Shown here piece after piece: positions 24,456 through 33,526 of a stretch of DNA of 64,000 nt. A program made the position numbers and the translations under genes. The notes below the pieces were generated by a model. That model made no database searches. It saw only the letters and a list, made by a program, of their open reading frames with translations, and was not told where the DNA came from. The stretch is from NCBI RefSeq assembly GCF_001544975.2, contig NZ_FCOG02000020.1, positions 1-64,000 of the forward strand, given 5' to 3'. Position 1 is the stretch's first letter. Each line of letters starts with the position of its first letter. The DNA comes from Caballeronia arationis. Lineage in GTDB: Bacteria > Pseudomonadota > Gammaproteobacteria > Burkholderiales > Burkholderiaceae.

Positions 24456-26819
24456 TCACTGAGTCTCGAGTTGCCAGCGCAAAACCGGATGCTGCTCGCC
24501 CGCGGGAATGACCCACGTGCCGGTCGGGCCGAAGTCCCAGCTGGAGTCGAAGCTCGATGCCGTGCGCATCTGCACGGTGCTCAGTCCGTTCGCGGCAGGC
24601 AACGGCGTGCCGCCGTAGACCGAGTTGGTCGCCCCGGTCATCCCCACATCCCAGTACACGTTGTTCGCGATCGTCCCGGCATTGGAGAACGCCACGCCGC
24701 CCTTCAGTGCGGGATCGAATTGCGGAACGATGTGGGTGGTCGCGAACGACTCGCTGATCGTGCCGGTGCGGGTGTTGTCGAGGACCAGGCCACCGTTGTA
24801 ATACATCTGCGCAGAGCCGGACGCATACGATTGCGTGATCGATCCGTTGTTCTGCGAGACCAGACCGCCGCCCTCCGCATGCGATCCGCCATAGACCGCT
24901 CCGGTCGCGAACGACTGGATGATCTTGCCGTTGTTCACGCCGACAAGGCCGCTATAGTCTCCCTGGCCGCCGACGGTCGCGCTGCTCCACGAGCGCTCGA
25001 TGGTGCCTTCGTTGCGTGCGACGAGGCCGCCGCCACCGCGCCCGGTCACTTCGGGCGAACCGGTCGAGCCGGTGGTATATACGTTCGAGATCAGCCCGCT
25101 GTTGACCGCGGTTAGGATGCCAGCCGGCGTGTTGTAAGAGCCGGAAGCGCTCGAATCGATCACGCCCAGATTGCGCACGACACCGCCCGTGTAGATCGCG
25201 CCGAAGAGGCCGACGAAAGTCGGCTCGGTCCCGACCTGATATCCGTTGAAATGGCTGATGGTGTGGCCCATGCCGTCGAACTGGCCGGAGAGCGCGATGC
25301 CCCCGCCGATGACGTTGATCTTGCCTACGTCCGGCGCCAGATCGAGATCGCGGCCAAGCGCATAGTTGGCGGCGAGGTTGTCTCCCATCTTCGCCAGATC
25401 CGCGTTCGAATTGACGAGCTGATAAACGGTGTACTGCGTCTTGAGGCCGCTGTATGGCGCCGGGTTCCACGATTCATTCTGCCGCACCGTTGCGCGCGTA
25501 TAGGTGCCGTTCATGTCGTAAAACGCCGAGATGATGCCCGTTCCCTGCGACCAGTCGAGGGTGCCGCTGCTCAGGATGCTGCCGCCATTGTCGCTGGCGT
25601 GCGAATCGGCGCGCAGCGTCAGGTTGCCAGCGCCGGTGTTCGCGAGCGTCACCAGCGGGCCGAGCGTCACGTTATGGACCGCGCTCAGCGTGAGCGACGC
25701 ATCGCCGGTCCATCGCACGGCCGCGCCGAGGTTGATGTCGCCGCTTCCATTGGTGCCGCCGGTCGCGTTCACCGTGACCGACGTGCCGCTCGACAGGTTG
25801 CGCGCGAGTGTCGCCGAGTTCAGCGGGCCGGCGTTGAACTCGGGCGCGCTGATGTCCCATAACGCTGCATCGATCGCGGCGTCGTCGAGATGCAGCGTGT
25901 TGCCGGTCGTGATCACCGTGCCGCCGGTGCCGTCCGTATTCGATGCCTCGACCTTCGAATGCACGTGCGCCGTGCCGCGGTCGGCGACGAGCCACACCTT
26001 GCCTTCGCGCGTCGCGGTGCCGGTCGCACGCAGGTCGTCGTGTTGACCCGCGAGCGCAAACACGTTGCCGTCCGCTGCACGCAGGTCGATCTGCGCTGCC
26101 TCGATCGTGCCCTTGTTCACGACGTCGCCGTGCGTGCCTGCCTGAACGAAGACCTGCGGACCGGTCGACGAGTCCTTGAGCAACACCTGCCTACCAGTGG
26201 CGAGTTCCGCCGATCCGTTCGGCGCGCTGATGCTGCCATCGTTCTCGACGAGCTTGCGGGAGATGAGAAAGACATCGCCGCCGGTCGAACTGATCTTGCC
26301 GAGATTGACGACGACGCCATCGCTCGAACCGGTAAGGTTGAGCGGGCCGCCGCTCATGAAGTTGTTATTGCCGATGTCGAGTGTCGATGCAACGAAGCGC
26401 CCGCCCGTGGTGACGACACCGTTCGGTCCGACCACGATGCCTTGTGGATTGATAAGGTAAAAGCTACCCGAGGCCGCAAGCTTGCCGTCGATCACCGAGT
26501 GATCGATACCGGTCACGCGGCTCAGCGTGGCACCCGTGCCGTTGTACACGTTGACGGTATTGCCGTTGCCGATGGAGAAGCTGCGCCAGTCGATCACGGC
26601 GCGCGGCGTGTTCTGCGCGATGTTCACGGCGGTGCTGCTCGTCGTTATCGATCCCGCGCCGGCGACGAACTGCCCGCCTTGCGGAAGCGGTCCCGCCGCG
26701 AGCGCGCTGGCGCTCATCGCGCAGAGGATGAAGGCCAGCACGGCATCGCCCCGGACATGCAACACAGACATCCGGCGTTGCGAATGATCGATGTCCGCAT
26801 GATGAAAAGAACGCTGCAT
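24456..26819 (-). CDS. TpsA exoprotein: filamentous-haemagglutinin secretion domain with GLUG repeats
   Basis: 787 residues. After an extended signal peptide (residues about 1-42, ending ASALAAG) comes the two-partner secretion domain: NIAQNTPRAVIDWRSFSIGN, NVYNGTGATLSRVTG and SFYLINPQGIVVGPNGVV. The rest is a predicted beta-helix. Near the C-terminus there are GLUG-like repeats (GGLVARNEGTIERSWSSATV, SGLVGVNNGKIIQSFATGAV, GGLVSQNNGSITQSYASGSA). GAGGAG precedes the ATG. It is short for a TpsA and has no toxin or cysteine-rich tail, so an adhesin or matrix protein is more likely than a contact-dependent toxin. Exported by the TpsB encoded 192 bases upstream. Confidence 0.9.
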   Translation of the reverse strand: MQRSFHHADIDHSQRRMSVLHVRGDAVLAFILCAMSASALAAGPLPQGGQFVAGAGSITTSSTAVNIAQNTPRAVIDWRSFSIGNGNTVNVYNGTGATLSRVTGIDHSVIDGKLAASGSFYLINPQGIVVGPNGVVTTGGRFVASTLDIGNNNFMSGGPLNLTGSSDGVVVNLGKISSTGGDVFLISRKLVENDGSISAPNGSAELATGRQVLLKDSSTGPQVFVQAGTHGDVVNKGTIEAAQIDLRAADGNVFALAGQHDDLRATGTATREGKVWLVADRGTAHVHSKVEASNTDGTGGTVITTGNTLHLDDAAIDAALWDISAPEFNAGPLNSATLARNLSSGTSVTVNATGGTNGSGDINLGAAVRWTGDASLTLSAVHNVTLGPLVTLANTGAGNLTLRADSHASDNGGSILSSGTLDWSQGTGIISAFYDMNGTYTRATVRQNESWNPAPYSGLKTQYTVYQLVNSNADLAKMGDNLAANYALGRDLDLAPDVGKINVIGGGIALSGQFDGMGHTISHFNGYQVGTEPTFVGLFGAIYTGGVVRNLGVIDSSASGSYNTPAGILTAVNSGLISNVYTTGSTGSPEVTGRGGGGLVARNEGTIERSWSSATVGGQGDYSGLVGVNNGKIIQSFATGAVYGGSHAEGGGLVSQNNGSITQSYASGSAQMYYNGGLVLDNTRTGTISESFATTHIVPQFDPALKGGVAFSNAGTIANNVYWDVGMTGATNSVYGGTPLPAANGLSTVQMRTASSFDSSWDFGPTGTWVIPAGEQHPVLRWQLETQ

Positions 26820-26867
26820 GACGTGCTCCTCCGGATTGCTTATGGAACAGTTCGGTGACCGCCTGGC

Positions 26868-26911
26868 TTTAGCGTGTGTTTTTAGTGTTGTCTTTAGCCT
26901 CTTAGTTTTAG
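26868..26911. repeat. Five TTTAG/CTTAG motifs in the tpsB-tpsA gap
   Basis: TTTAG occurs at 26868, 26881, 26893 and 26907, with CTTAG at 26901, in an AT-rich stretch 50-90 bases before the tpsA start. On the coding strand they read CTAAA/CTAAG. They may be a regulator array giving tpsA its own promoter. Confidence 0.5.
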
Positions 26912-27011
26912 AACAAACTTGACCGCATGCTAAGAAAATCTATGCTGCATCTGCGTAGAGCGAATAGCGTGCCGTACCGGACACACGCGTGTCACTTCAA
27001 GCGGGGCGGTA

Positions 27012-28799
27012 TCAGGAACCGATCAACACATAAAGCATCCCTAAGGGCGCCTTGGATCCGTTGGGCACGGCCGCGCGCAGCGGAAACCCATAGGTCCCGC
27101 GCACGTTGACATAGCGTCGAAGCTGAAAGCGGAATCCCGCGCCCACACTGACGAGCGATCCATTGTTCGGCTCGGTCGGCTGGTCGATTCGATTCCAGAC
27201 ACGGCCCGCATCGACGAAGACGAACGGTTGCAGCGCTACGCCGCTTGCGCCCATGATCCACGCTGGCGTGCGCAGTTCGGTCTGGACGTTCCAGCCGCGA
27301 TCGCCCTGCACGACATAGGGGTCATAGCCGCGCACACTGCTCTCGCCGCCGAGGCCCATCTCCTCGCTCGGCAACAGCGTATCGGGCGTCCACTGGAACA
27401 TGCCGCGTCCCCATAGCGCGAAACCGGGCCCCATCGTCACGTCGCGCTGTGCCGAAAGTTGCAGATACGCATAGCGCGGCGTCGCGCCGTGGCGTGCGGT
27501 GTCGAAGGCTGCATCCTGGTTGTCGCTATCGAGGCGGCCCGGGCTCAGTACGAGCGTCGCGTTGGCGCGCGCCTGACCGAGCGCATCGAGCCGGTTCACG
27601 TCGTAGGCGAACACGAACTGGTGAATGTGGGTGTTCGAATTGAAGACCTGAAATCCGCCAAACTCCAGGTCGTTGTTCGAACGCTTGAAGTCGTAGCCGA
27701 ACTGGATCTGCTGCTGCCACCCGTCAAGCGGCGCAAGCCGCCAGTCATAGCGAAAGCTTATCTGCGCGGAAATGCCGGTCTGGCCGTAGCTGTCCGGAAG
27801 CCGCGGCGTGCTCTGCGCATAGACGCCGAACAACTCGATGCGGTCCTGCCACGGCAAGGGCGCCGTATAGTTGAGCGCATGTGCGACGAAGCGCGGCCGG
27901 TTGGTGCGCCCCTCGATGTACGGGTTGCCGCCGAACAGGTCATTGCTCGCGGTCGCCTGATATGCAATCTGCTGATCGAGCCCGAAGAGGTTGCCGTAGT
28001 CGATGCCCGCAAAGAAACGGTCGCGGCCCAGTTGCGGAACGCCCGCATTGTCATAGCCACCCGAAACCCGCAGCGGAAAGCGGTCTTCGGTTTGCAGTAC
28101 GACGTTGGTGGTGTTCTCGGCCTCGCCGGGCGCATACACGACATCGACGGTGCGATACGGATTTGCGTTCAGGATGGAAAGGCCCGAAGCGACATCAGAC
28201 TCGCGGATCGTGGCGCCGCTTTCAATCGGCATTTCCCGCGCAAGCAGCTCGCTCGAGAAATGACGATTGCCGCGCACGACCACCTGTCCGAGCCGGTAGC
28301 TCGCAACCCTGATGTGCACGACGCCGTTCGATACGTCCTGCTCGGGTGCATAGACGTCAACGAGCGGCAGGCCCGCGTCGCGGTATCGCTGGATGATGGC
28401 CCGGCGAATCTCGGCGAGGCGTCCGAAGCTCAGGGGCCGTCCGATGTCCGGCGCGAACCCGGCGAGGAATGCTTCGTCGAGTAGCGGAAGGCCGGACGCC
28501 GAAATGCGCCCGTTCGATGCGCTCGATCGGGCAATCGAGGCAAGGGGCGCCGCGTTGCCGGCTGCATCGAAGACGAGCCCGTTCAGGGTCCCGACGGCGA
28601 TCTGCGGCGAATCGGTCGCGGGCTGCGGCGGCACTGGTGGCGCGACAGGGCGTGGCGGCGTGGGCGGCGCCGCGGGCGTGACATCGCGATAAGACTGCGC
28701 AAGCGCCGCAGGCGTCAGCAGCATGAGTGCGACCGCGCAAGGCACGGTCAGGCGTGCCGGCCTCGTGCGGCGGCGTTCCTTCGTGTGCGGTCGAGTCAA
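27012..28799 (-). CDS. TpsB outer-membrane transporter (ShlB/FhaC/HecB family)
   Basis: About 595 residues. A basic n-region and hydrophobic segment (VPCAVALMLLTPAALAQS) form the signal peptide. A proline-rich linker (PPTPPRPVAPPVPPQPA) follows, then a plug/POTRA region (about 90-240; VVVRGNRHFSSELLAREMPI) and a 16-strand barrel ending in a C-terminal beta strand. The barrel contains SVRGYDPYVV, matching the family VRGY motif of the L6 loop. The first in-frame codon is TTG at 28799; an internal GTG about 17 codons later is also possible. It secretes the TpsA protein encoded next. Confidence 0.9.
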   Translation of the reverse strand: MTRPHTKERRRTRPARLTVPCAVALMLLTPAALAQSYRDVTPAAPPTPPRPVAPPVPPQPATDSPQIAVGTLNGLVFDAAGNAAPLASIARSSASNGRISASGLPLLDEAFLAGFAPDIGRPLSFGRLAEIRRAIIQRYRDAGLPLVDVYAPEQDVSNGVVHIRVASYRLGQVVVRGNRHFSSELLAREMPIESGATIRESDVASGLSILNANPYRTVDVVYAPGEAENTTNVVLQTEDRFPLRVSGGYDNAGVPQLGRDRFFAGIDYGNLFGLDQQIAYQATASNDLFGGNPYIEGRTNRPRFVAHALNYTAPLPWQDRIELFGVYAQSTPRLPDSYGQTGISAQISFRYDWRLAPLDGWQQQIQFGYDFKRSNNDLEFGGFQVFNSNTHIHQFVFAYDVNRLDALGQARANATLVLSPGRLDSDNQDAAFDTARHGATPRYAYLQLSAQRDVTMGPGFALWGRGMFQWTPDTLLPSEEMGLGGESSVRGYDPYVVQGDRGWNVQTELRTPAWIMGASGVALQPFVFVDAGRVWNRIDQPTEPNNGSLVSVGAGFRFQLRRYVNVRGTYGFPLRAAVPNGSKAPLGMLYVLIGS

Positions 28800-29114
28800 T
28801 GTTCAGGCTGCCGTCGGGGGATCGCGCCTGCGGGTGTTGCGGCAAGGCATCCGCCGTAACAGCGACGCGGCATGCGGCGCATGTGATTCGCGGAGCCCAT
28901 CGTCGATCGGGCGTGAGGCATGCGTTTCTCCGACGGAGGCAGGCGGCGTGTCCTGCAATGGGTTTGTATGCTGTCGTTCGAATCCCGTTAAGTTATAGCA
29001 GACCACCCGTTACCGATACCCATGCACATCCGGCCAAATCGGACAATATGAACGGCGGTTATAGCCGGCAGTTTCGGCCGGCCTGTCGTGGATGCGGGAG
29101 TGTCCCTGGCGCTA
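28800..29114. other. 315-base gap between RidA gene and tpsB
   Basis: Holds the tpsB promoter region; TATAAC on the minus strand near 28990-29000 is a possible -10. A GCCGGC-N7-GCCGGC hairpin (29064-29082) lies just after the RidA stop but lacks a T-tract. No gene seen. Confidence 0.45.
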
Positions 29115-29468
29115 TCAGCCGAGCGCCGTCACCGATATCTCGACCAGCAGATCCGGCGCCGCAAGCTGCGATTGAACCGTCGCGCGCGTCGGCGCGCAGC
29201 CAGCCGGCACCCAGGCGTCCCACACTTCGTTCATGCCCGCGAAGTCGCGCGCAATGTCCGAGAGCCAGACCTGCGCCGAGACGAGCCGCGTCTTGTCGAT
29301 GCCGGCCTTCTCCAGAAATCCGTCGATCTTGTCCAGCACTTGCGTGGTCTGCGCCTTGACATCGGGCGTGCGCTCGTTGGCCGTCTGGCCGCCGATGAAC
29401 ACGAGTCCAGCCGCCTTGACGACGCGGCTCATGCGCTGATTGGTTTCGATTCTGACGATATCGGTCAT
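29115..29468 (-). CDS. RidA-family enamine/imine deaminase
   Basis: 117 residues. NQRMSRVVKAAGLVFIGGQT is the YjgF/RidA opening, RLVSAQVWLSDI the middle, and CAPTRATVQSQLAAPDLLVEI carries the conserved arginine that binds the carboxylate and the C-terminal strand. GGAGT lies ten bases before the ATG at 29468. RidA hydrolyses reactive enamines and imines. Such intermediates are exactly what the amino-acid-oxidase-type enzymes encoded just upstream would release, so it is probably the last gene of their operon. Confidence 0.92.
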   Translation of the reverse strand: MTDIVRIETNQRMSRVVKAAGLVFIGGQTANERTPDVKAQTTQVLDKIDGFLEKAGIDKTRLVSAQVWLSDIARDFAGMNEVWDAWVPAGCAPTRATVQSQLAAPDLLVEISVTALG

Positions 29469-29523
29469 GCGTGAATGCACTCCTTGGGTAACGATGCCGC
29501 GCACCGGACGATGCGCGGAAAAA

Positions 29524-30654
29524 TCAATGAGCCATCGCGCCGAAACGGTCGATCGCGAAGGCATCCAGCGGCAGGGACGCGCGCCCGTCGAGCACCAGTT
29601 CGGAAACGAGCTTGCCGCAGCCCGGCCCGAGCTGAAAGCCGCTGCCGCAATAGCCGAACGAGTAGGTGAGATTCGACGCGCGACGGCTCGCCGAGATGAC
29701 GGGCAGCGAGTCATCGGTGAACGCTTCCACGCCCGCCCATGCGCGATTGATGCCGAGATGCCGCAGGTGCGGAAAGAGATCGACCACCGTGTTGGCGCTG
29801 CGAACGAGCCGCGCGAAGTCCACTTCGCCGTGACGCGCGGGCAGGTCCGCGATGCCGATCAGCTTGCCGCCGATCACGACCGTGCCGTTGTCGAACTGCT
29901 TGAACGACAGCGGTCGCCCGGTCGCGCCAAGCGTCGAGCGGCAAAACGGCGCGACGCGATGCGTGACCATCAGCATCAGTCCTTCCGGGTGCACGGGCAC
30001 CGGCTCGCCCACTTGCCGCGCGAGTTCACCGGCCCACGCGCCCGCCGTCACGACGAGCTTCTGCGTCGCATGCGTGCCCGATGCCGTGTGCGCGAGCCAG
30101 CGCTCCCCCCGTTGCTCGATGCGCGTGACGGGCGTGCCTTCATGGAACATCGCGCCATGCTTCTGCGCGGCGAGCCGGAAGGACGCCGTGGTACGGAAGG
30201 GCAGCGCGTAGCCGTCGCGCTTGACCCAGATTCCGCCCGTCACGTGTGGCGCGATGTTCGGCTCCAGTTCCAGCAGCGTTTCGCGGTCGATGACCTTCTC
30301 GTGCGTGAAGCCGTGCGATTCGAGCAGCGCGACGCGTTCGCGGCAATCGTCCAGTTCGGCTTCGGTCTCGGCGATCTTCATCTGGCCGGACGGCACGAAG
30401 CCGCCATCGTCGCCGATCGTTTCGGCGAGCGTGTGCCAGATTTCACGCGACATCAGCGAGAGCGGGATTTCGGGCAGCGGCCGCCCGAGCGTGCGCACGC
30501 CGCCCGCGTTCACGCCCGACGAATGCCGTCCGACGTAATCGGCTTCGAGCACGGTCACGCGCGCGCCGCGACGCGCCATGTGAAACGCGCTGCTCGATCC
30601 GTGCAGGCCGCCGCCGACGACGAGCACATCGGATTCGGAGACTGGCTTATTCAC
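29524..30654 (-). CDS. FAD-dependent oxidoreductase, DadA/HcnC-like (large catalytic subunit type)
   Basis: 376 residues from a GTG at 30654 with GGAGA upstream; the start overlaps the preceding gene by eight bases. The FAD dinucleotide motif is VLVVGGGLHGSSSAFHMARR; YVGRHSSGVNAGGVRTLGRP and the C-terminal FGYCGSGFQLGPGCGKLVSE are typical of glycine/D-amino-acid/sarcosine oxidases. With the BFD-type and 2Fe-2S subunits next to it, it fits the catalytic subunit of heterotrimeric dehydrogenases (D-hydroxyproline dehydrogenase, opine oxidase, HCN synthase). The oxidised bond is a C-N bond; the substrate is open. Confidence 0.87.
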   Translation of the reverse strand: MNKPVSESDVLVVGGGLHGSSSAFHMARRGARVTVLEADYVGRHSSGVNAGGVRTLGRPLPEIPLSLMSREIWHTLAETIGDDGGFVPSGQMKIAETEAELDDCRERVALLESHGFTHEKVIDRETLLELEPNIAPHVTGGIWVKRDGYALPFRTTASFRLAAQKHGAMFHEGTPVTRIEQRGERWLAHTASGTHATQKLVVTAGAWAGELARQVGEPVPVHPEGLMLMVTHRVAPFCRSTLGATGRPLSFKQFDNGTVVIGGKLIGIADLPARHGEVDFARLVRSANTVVDLFPHLRHLGINRAWAGVEAFTDDSLPVISASRRASNLTYSFGYCGSGFQLGPGCGKLVSELVLDGRASLPLDAFAIDRFGAMAH

Positions 30655-32041
30655 CGGCGAGTTCTCCGAGCGTGAGCGGCTTGATCGGCGGCCTGATGCG
30701 GTAATAACCGACGGTTTCGGGTTCCACGTTGCGCGCGCTCGCGATCACTTCGGTGACCGTCAGCCCGCACATGCGTCCCTGGCACGGTCCCATGCCGCAG
30801 CGGCCGAACGACTTCGCCTGATTCGGTCCGAGGCAGCCGAGCGCGACGAAGCCGCGCACGTCGCCGGCCGTGACTTCCTCGCAGCGGCACACGATCACGT
30901 CGTCGGCGGGAATGCGGTTCGCGTCGCGCGGACGATAGAGGCTGTCGAGGAACGGACGGATGCGCATGACATCGGCGAGCTTCCGGCGATGCGGCGCGGC
31001 AAGCCGGTCGCGCGCCGCGATGTCGATCGCGCCGAGTTGCGCCGCGACCGCGAGCGCGCTCAGTTCACCCTGCTCGGCCGCGGCCTGCGCGCCGCCGATG
31101 CCCGAGCCGTCGCCGGCCACGAAGATGCCTGGCACGTCGAGTTCGCCCCAGGCGTCCGTCACCGGTGCGAAGCAAAGCTGCGCGGCATCCCATCGATGCT
31201 TCGCGCGCAGCGCGAGCGTGAACTGCGTATTCGGCACGACGCCCTGATGCAAGAGAATCAGATTCGCATCGATGCGATGCGCCTTGCCCTGTGTCGTGAA
31301 ATGCAGGGCGGCGACACGCTCGACGCCGTCGGCGCTGCGCGTGGCTTCGATGCGCAGGTCGTCGGCGGCTTCGTGCATCGGCACGCCTGCTTCGCGCAGC
31401 GTGCGCATCAGCTGCAGACCCTTGCTCAGGAACGGCCACGCACGCAGCGCCGAAAGCAGATGACGCTTCGCGCGCCAGCGGTCTTCGTGGCGGGTGGTAT
31501 CGACGAGCGCGCGAATCGGCACGCCTGCACGCACGTATTGCCAGCCGAGCAGATAGAGAAGCGGGCCGCAACCCACCAGCACCGGCGGCTCGGCGGGCAC
31601 TTCACCCGCGCTTTTCAAGAGGATCTGCGCGGCGCCCGCAGTCAGCACACCGGGCAGCGTCCAGCCGGGAATCGGGAACGGACGCTCCATCGCGCCGGTT
31701 GCGAGGACCACGCGCTTCGCCTCGAAGCTGCCGACCTTGCCGTCCTTGAGGTAATGGACGCTGCGCTCGCGCGTCACCTGCCACACCGAGGCATTCGCGA
31801 CATGCCGCGCGCCCGAGCGGGCGAACGCAACGGCGATGGTCGCGCCGGCCGCGTAGTCGGGACCGAGAATCTCGCGGCGACGCGCATCCGTGCGCTCGAT
31901 CGCCCGGTAGATCTGCCCGCCGACCGCGTCCTGCTCGTCGAGCAAGACCACGGAGAGTCCCGTCGCAGCCACGCGCGTCGCAGCGCTCAAACCGGCCGGA
32001 CCCGCGCCGATCACCACCACATCGACCTGTTCAGCGACCAT
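30647..32041 (-). CDS. FAD/NAD(P) oxidoreductase with C-terminal BFD-like 2Fe-2S domain (HcnB/OoxA/LhpE type)
   Basis: 464 residues. FAD motif VVVIGAGPAGLSAATRVAAT and DEQDAVGGQIYRAIE at the N-terminus; second nucleotide domain around PVLVGCGPLLYLLGWQYVR; FVAGDGSGIGGAQAAAEQGE closes the FAD site. The last 95 residues form a BFD-like iron-sulfur domain with cysteines in VCRCEEVT and in GRCGMGPCQGRMCG. This is the alpha subunit of multi-part amine, opine and hydroxyproline dehydrogenases. It overlaps the small 2Fe-2S gene by 11 bases and the DadA-like gene by eight, so the three subunits are made together. Confidence 0.9.
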   Translation of the reverse strand: MVAEQVDVVVIGAGPAGLSAATRVAATGLSVVLLDEQDAVGGQIYRAIERTDARRREILGPDYAAGATIAVAFARSGARHVANASVWQVTRERSVHYLKDGKVGSFEAKRVVLATGAMERPFPIPGWTLPGVLTAGAAQILLKSAGEVPAEPPVLVGCGPLLYLLGWQYVRAGVPIRALVDTTRHEDRWRAKRHLLSALRAWPFLSKGLQLMRTLREAGVPMHEAADDLRIEATRSADGVERVAALHFTTQGKAHRIDANLILLHQGVVPNTQFTLALRAKHRWDAAQLCFAPVTDAWGELDVPGIFVAGDGSGIGGAQAAAEQGELSALAVAAQLGAIDIAARDRLAAPHRRKLADVMRIRPFLDSLYRPRDANRIPADDVIVCRCEEVTAGDVRGFVALGCLGPNQAKSFGRCGMGPCQGRMCGLTVTEVIASARNVEPETVGYYRIRPPIKPLTLGELAGE

Positions 32042-32375
32042 GAGCGTTCTCCACGGGTTCGGACTCGACGGGCGGCAGATCGCGCGCGCCTTCCTGCGAA
32101 TGGATGCGCATGCCTTCGCGCACCGTCACCATGCAGCTCTGGCGGCTCGGCACGCCGTCGATTTCGACGAGGCATTCGAAGCACGCGCCCATCATGCAAT
32201 AGGGCGCGCGCGGTGCGCCCGAGACGGGCGTCGCACGAAAGCGGTCGATGCCGGCGGCGAGCAGCGCCGCAGCCACCGAGCGTCCGCCTAGGACGCGCAA
32301 AGGCCGGTCGTTGAACCAGATGTCGATGGGCGCGTCGGCGCCGGGCAAGGCCCTGAAAAGCGGTGTCGAAGTCAT
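32031..32375 (-). CDS. Small 2Fe-2S ferredoxin subunit (HcnA/LhpF-like)
   Basis: 114 residues. The four cluster cysteines are in APYCMMGACFECLVEIDG and RQSCMVTVREGM, giving the C-x4-C-x2-C...C spacing of this subunit type; the protein passes electrons within the heterotrimer. ATG at 32375 is used because it gives the usual N-terminus (DIWFNDRPLRVLGGRSVAAA). Eight bases after the second DadA-like gene and 11 bases overlapping the BFD-type gene. Confidence 0.88.
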   Translation of the reverse strand: MTSTPLFRALPGADAPIDIWFNDRPLRVLGGRSVAAALLAAGIDRFRATPVSGAPRAPYCMMGACFECLVEIDGVPSRQSCMVTVREGMRIHSQEGARDLPPVESEPVENAHGR

Positions 32376-32383
32376 GATTGGAT

Positions 32384-33526
32384 TCAATGTGCGGGTGTCA
32401 GTTCGGCGCGGGCACCGGCGAAGCGACTGCCGGTGAAGGCCGGGATTTCTTCGGGCATCGCGCCGCCCGCGATCCACGACGCAATGCGCATCGCGTGCGC
32501 CGCCGCGAGCGTGACGCCGCTGTGGCAGGTCACGACGAACGCGCCCGGATGCCGCGCCGATTCGTCGTAGATGGGGAAGCCGTCCGGGCTGTAGACGCGC
32601 AACGCGGCCCAGGTCCGCACGAGCCGCACGTTCTTCAGAAGGGGAAATGCACGCACGCCGCGTTGCGCGATGTTCGAGAGCACATGGGTGGTGGTGAAGT
32701 CGTTGTAGCCGACTTCTTCCATCGAATCGCCGAATTGCACGGTACCTTCGTCAGTCTGGCGCACGTTGATGGTCGGATGGTGCAGGAACGGCGCGACGCG
32801 TTCGCTCACGAGCACCTGTCCGCGATTCGGCGCGACGGGCGCATGCAGTCCCACTTGCGGCGCGAGCGCGCGATTGCCGAGGCCGGCACACAGCACGACG
32901 CGCGGCGCACGCCACACGCCGCGCTTGCCATGCACGACGAATCCACCGGCCTCCGGCACGATGCGCTCGGCGCCGTCGCCGCTCGCGAGCCGCACGCCGC
33001 GGCGCTGCATGCCCGCGTGCAGCGCACGCAGCAGCTTGAGCGGATTGACGTGGCCGTCCATCGGCGTGTAGCTCGCGCCGACCACTTCCGGCCCGATTGC
33101 CGGCAGCAGGTCGCGCAGTTCGCGCGCGTCGAGCAGTTGATACGGATAGTCGCCGCCCAGTTCGGCCTGCAATGTCGAGAGGCGCTTCTCGCGCTCGGCC
33201 AGTTCGTCGTCGGAGAAGCAAAGGTGAAAGCCGCCCGGCTGTCGCAGCGCGACATCGACGCCGGTTTCGTCCAGAAGCGTTGACGCGAGCGCGGGCCAGC
33301 GCGTCGCGGAACTGCGCGACCAGCGCGCGTAAGGCGTGAGTCCGTAGCCCTTGCCCTGAATCCAGACGAGCCCGAAGTTGCCGCGCGACGCGCGAAAGCC
33401 GCCGTCGTCCTGATCGACCACCGTCACCGACGCGCCTTCGCGGGCGAGGCCATACGCAACTGCCGATCCGACCAGTCCGCCCCCGAGCACGAGCACGTCC
33501 GGGCTTGCGGATGTATTGCCTTTCAT
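32384..33526 (-). CDS. Second DadA-like FAD oxidoreductase of the operon
   Basis: 380 residues. FAD motif VLVLGGGLVGSAVAYGLARE; then DGGFRASRGNFGLVWIQGKG and a C-terminal FVVTCHSGVTLAAAHAMRIA that closes the FAD site. Related to, but clearly different from, the oxidase at 29524. Its ATG overlaps the stop of the ABC permease gene by four bases. Two DadA-like subunits with only one set of BFD and 2Fe-2S partners suggests either two substrates or stereoisomers sharing an electron-transfer module, or two successive oxidations. Confidence 0.88.
   Translation of the reverse strand: MKGNTSASPDVLVLGGGLVGSAVAYGLAREGASVTVVDQDDGGFRASRGNFGLVWIQGKGYGLTPYARWSRSSATRWPALASTLLDETGVDVALRQPGGFHLCFSDDELAEREKRLSTLQAELGGDYPYQLLDARELRDLLPAIGPEVVGASYTPMDGHVNPLKLLRALHAGMQRRGVRLASGDGAERIVPEAGGFVVHGKRGVWRAPRVVLCAGLGNRALAPQVGLHAPVAPNRGQVLVSERVAPFLHHPTINVRQTDEGTVQFGDSMEEVGYNDFTTTHVLSNIAQRGVRAFPLLKNVRLVRTWAALRVYSPDGFPIYDESARHPGAFVVTCHSGVTLAAAHAMRIASWIAGGAMPEEIPAFTGSRFAGARAELTPAH

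Noticed and set aside
29064..29082. GCCGGC-N7-GCCGGC hairpin as a terminator of the amine/opine operon
   Set aside because: Stem is short and not followed by a T-tract on the minus strand.
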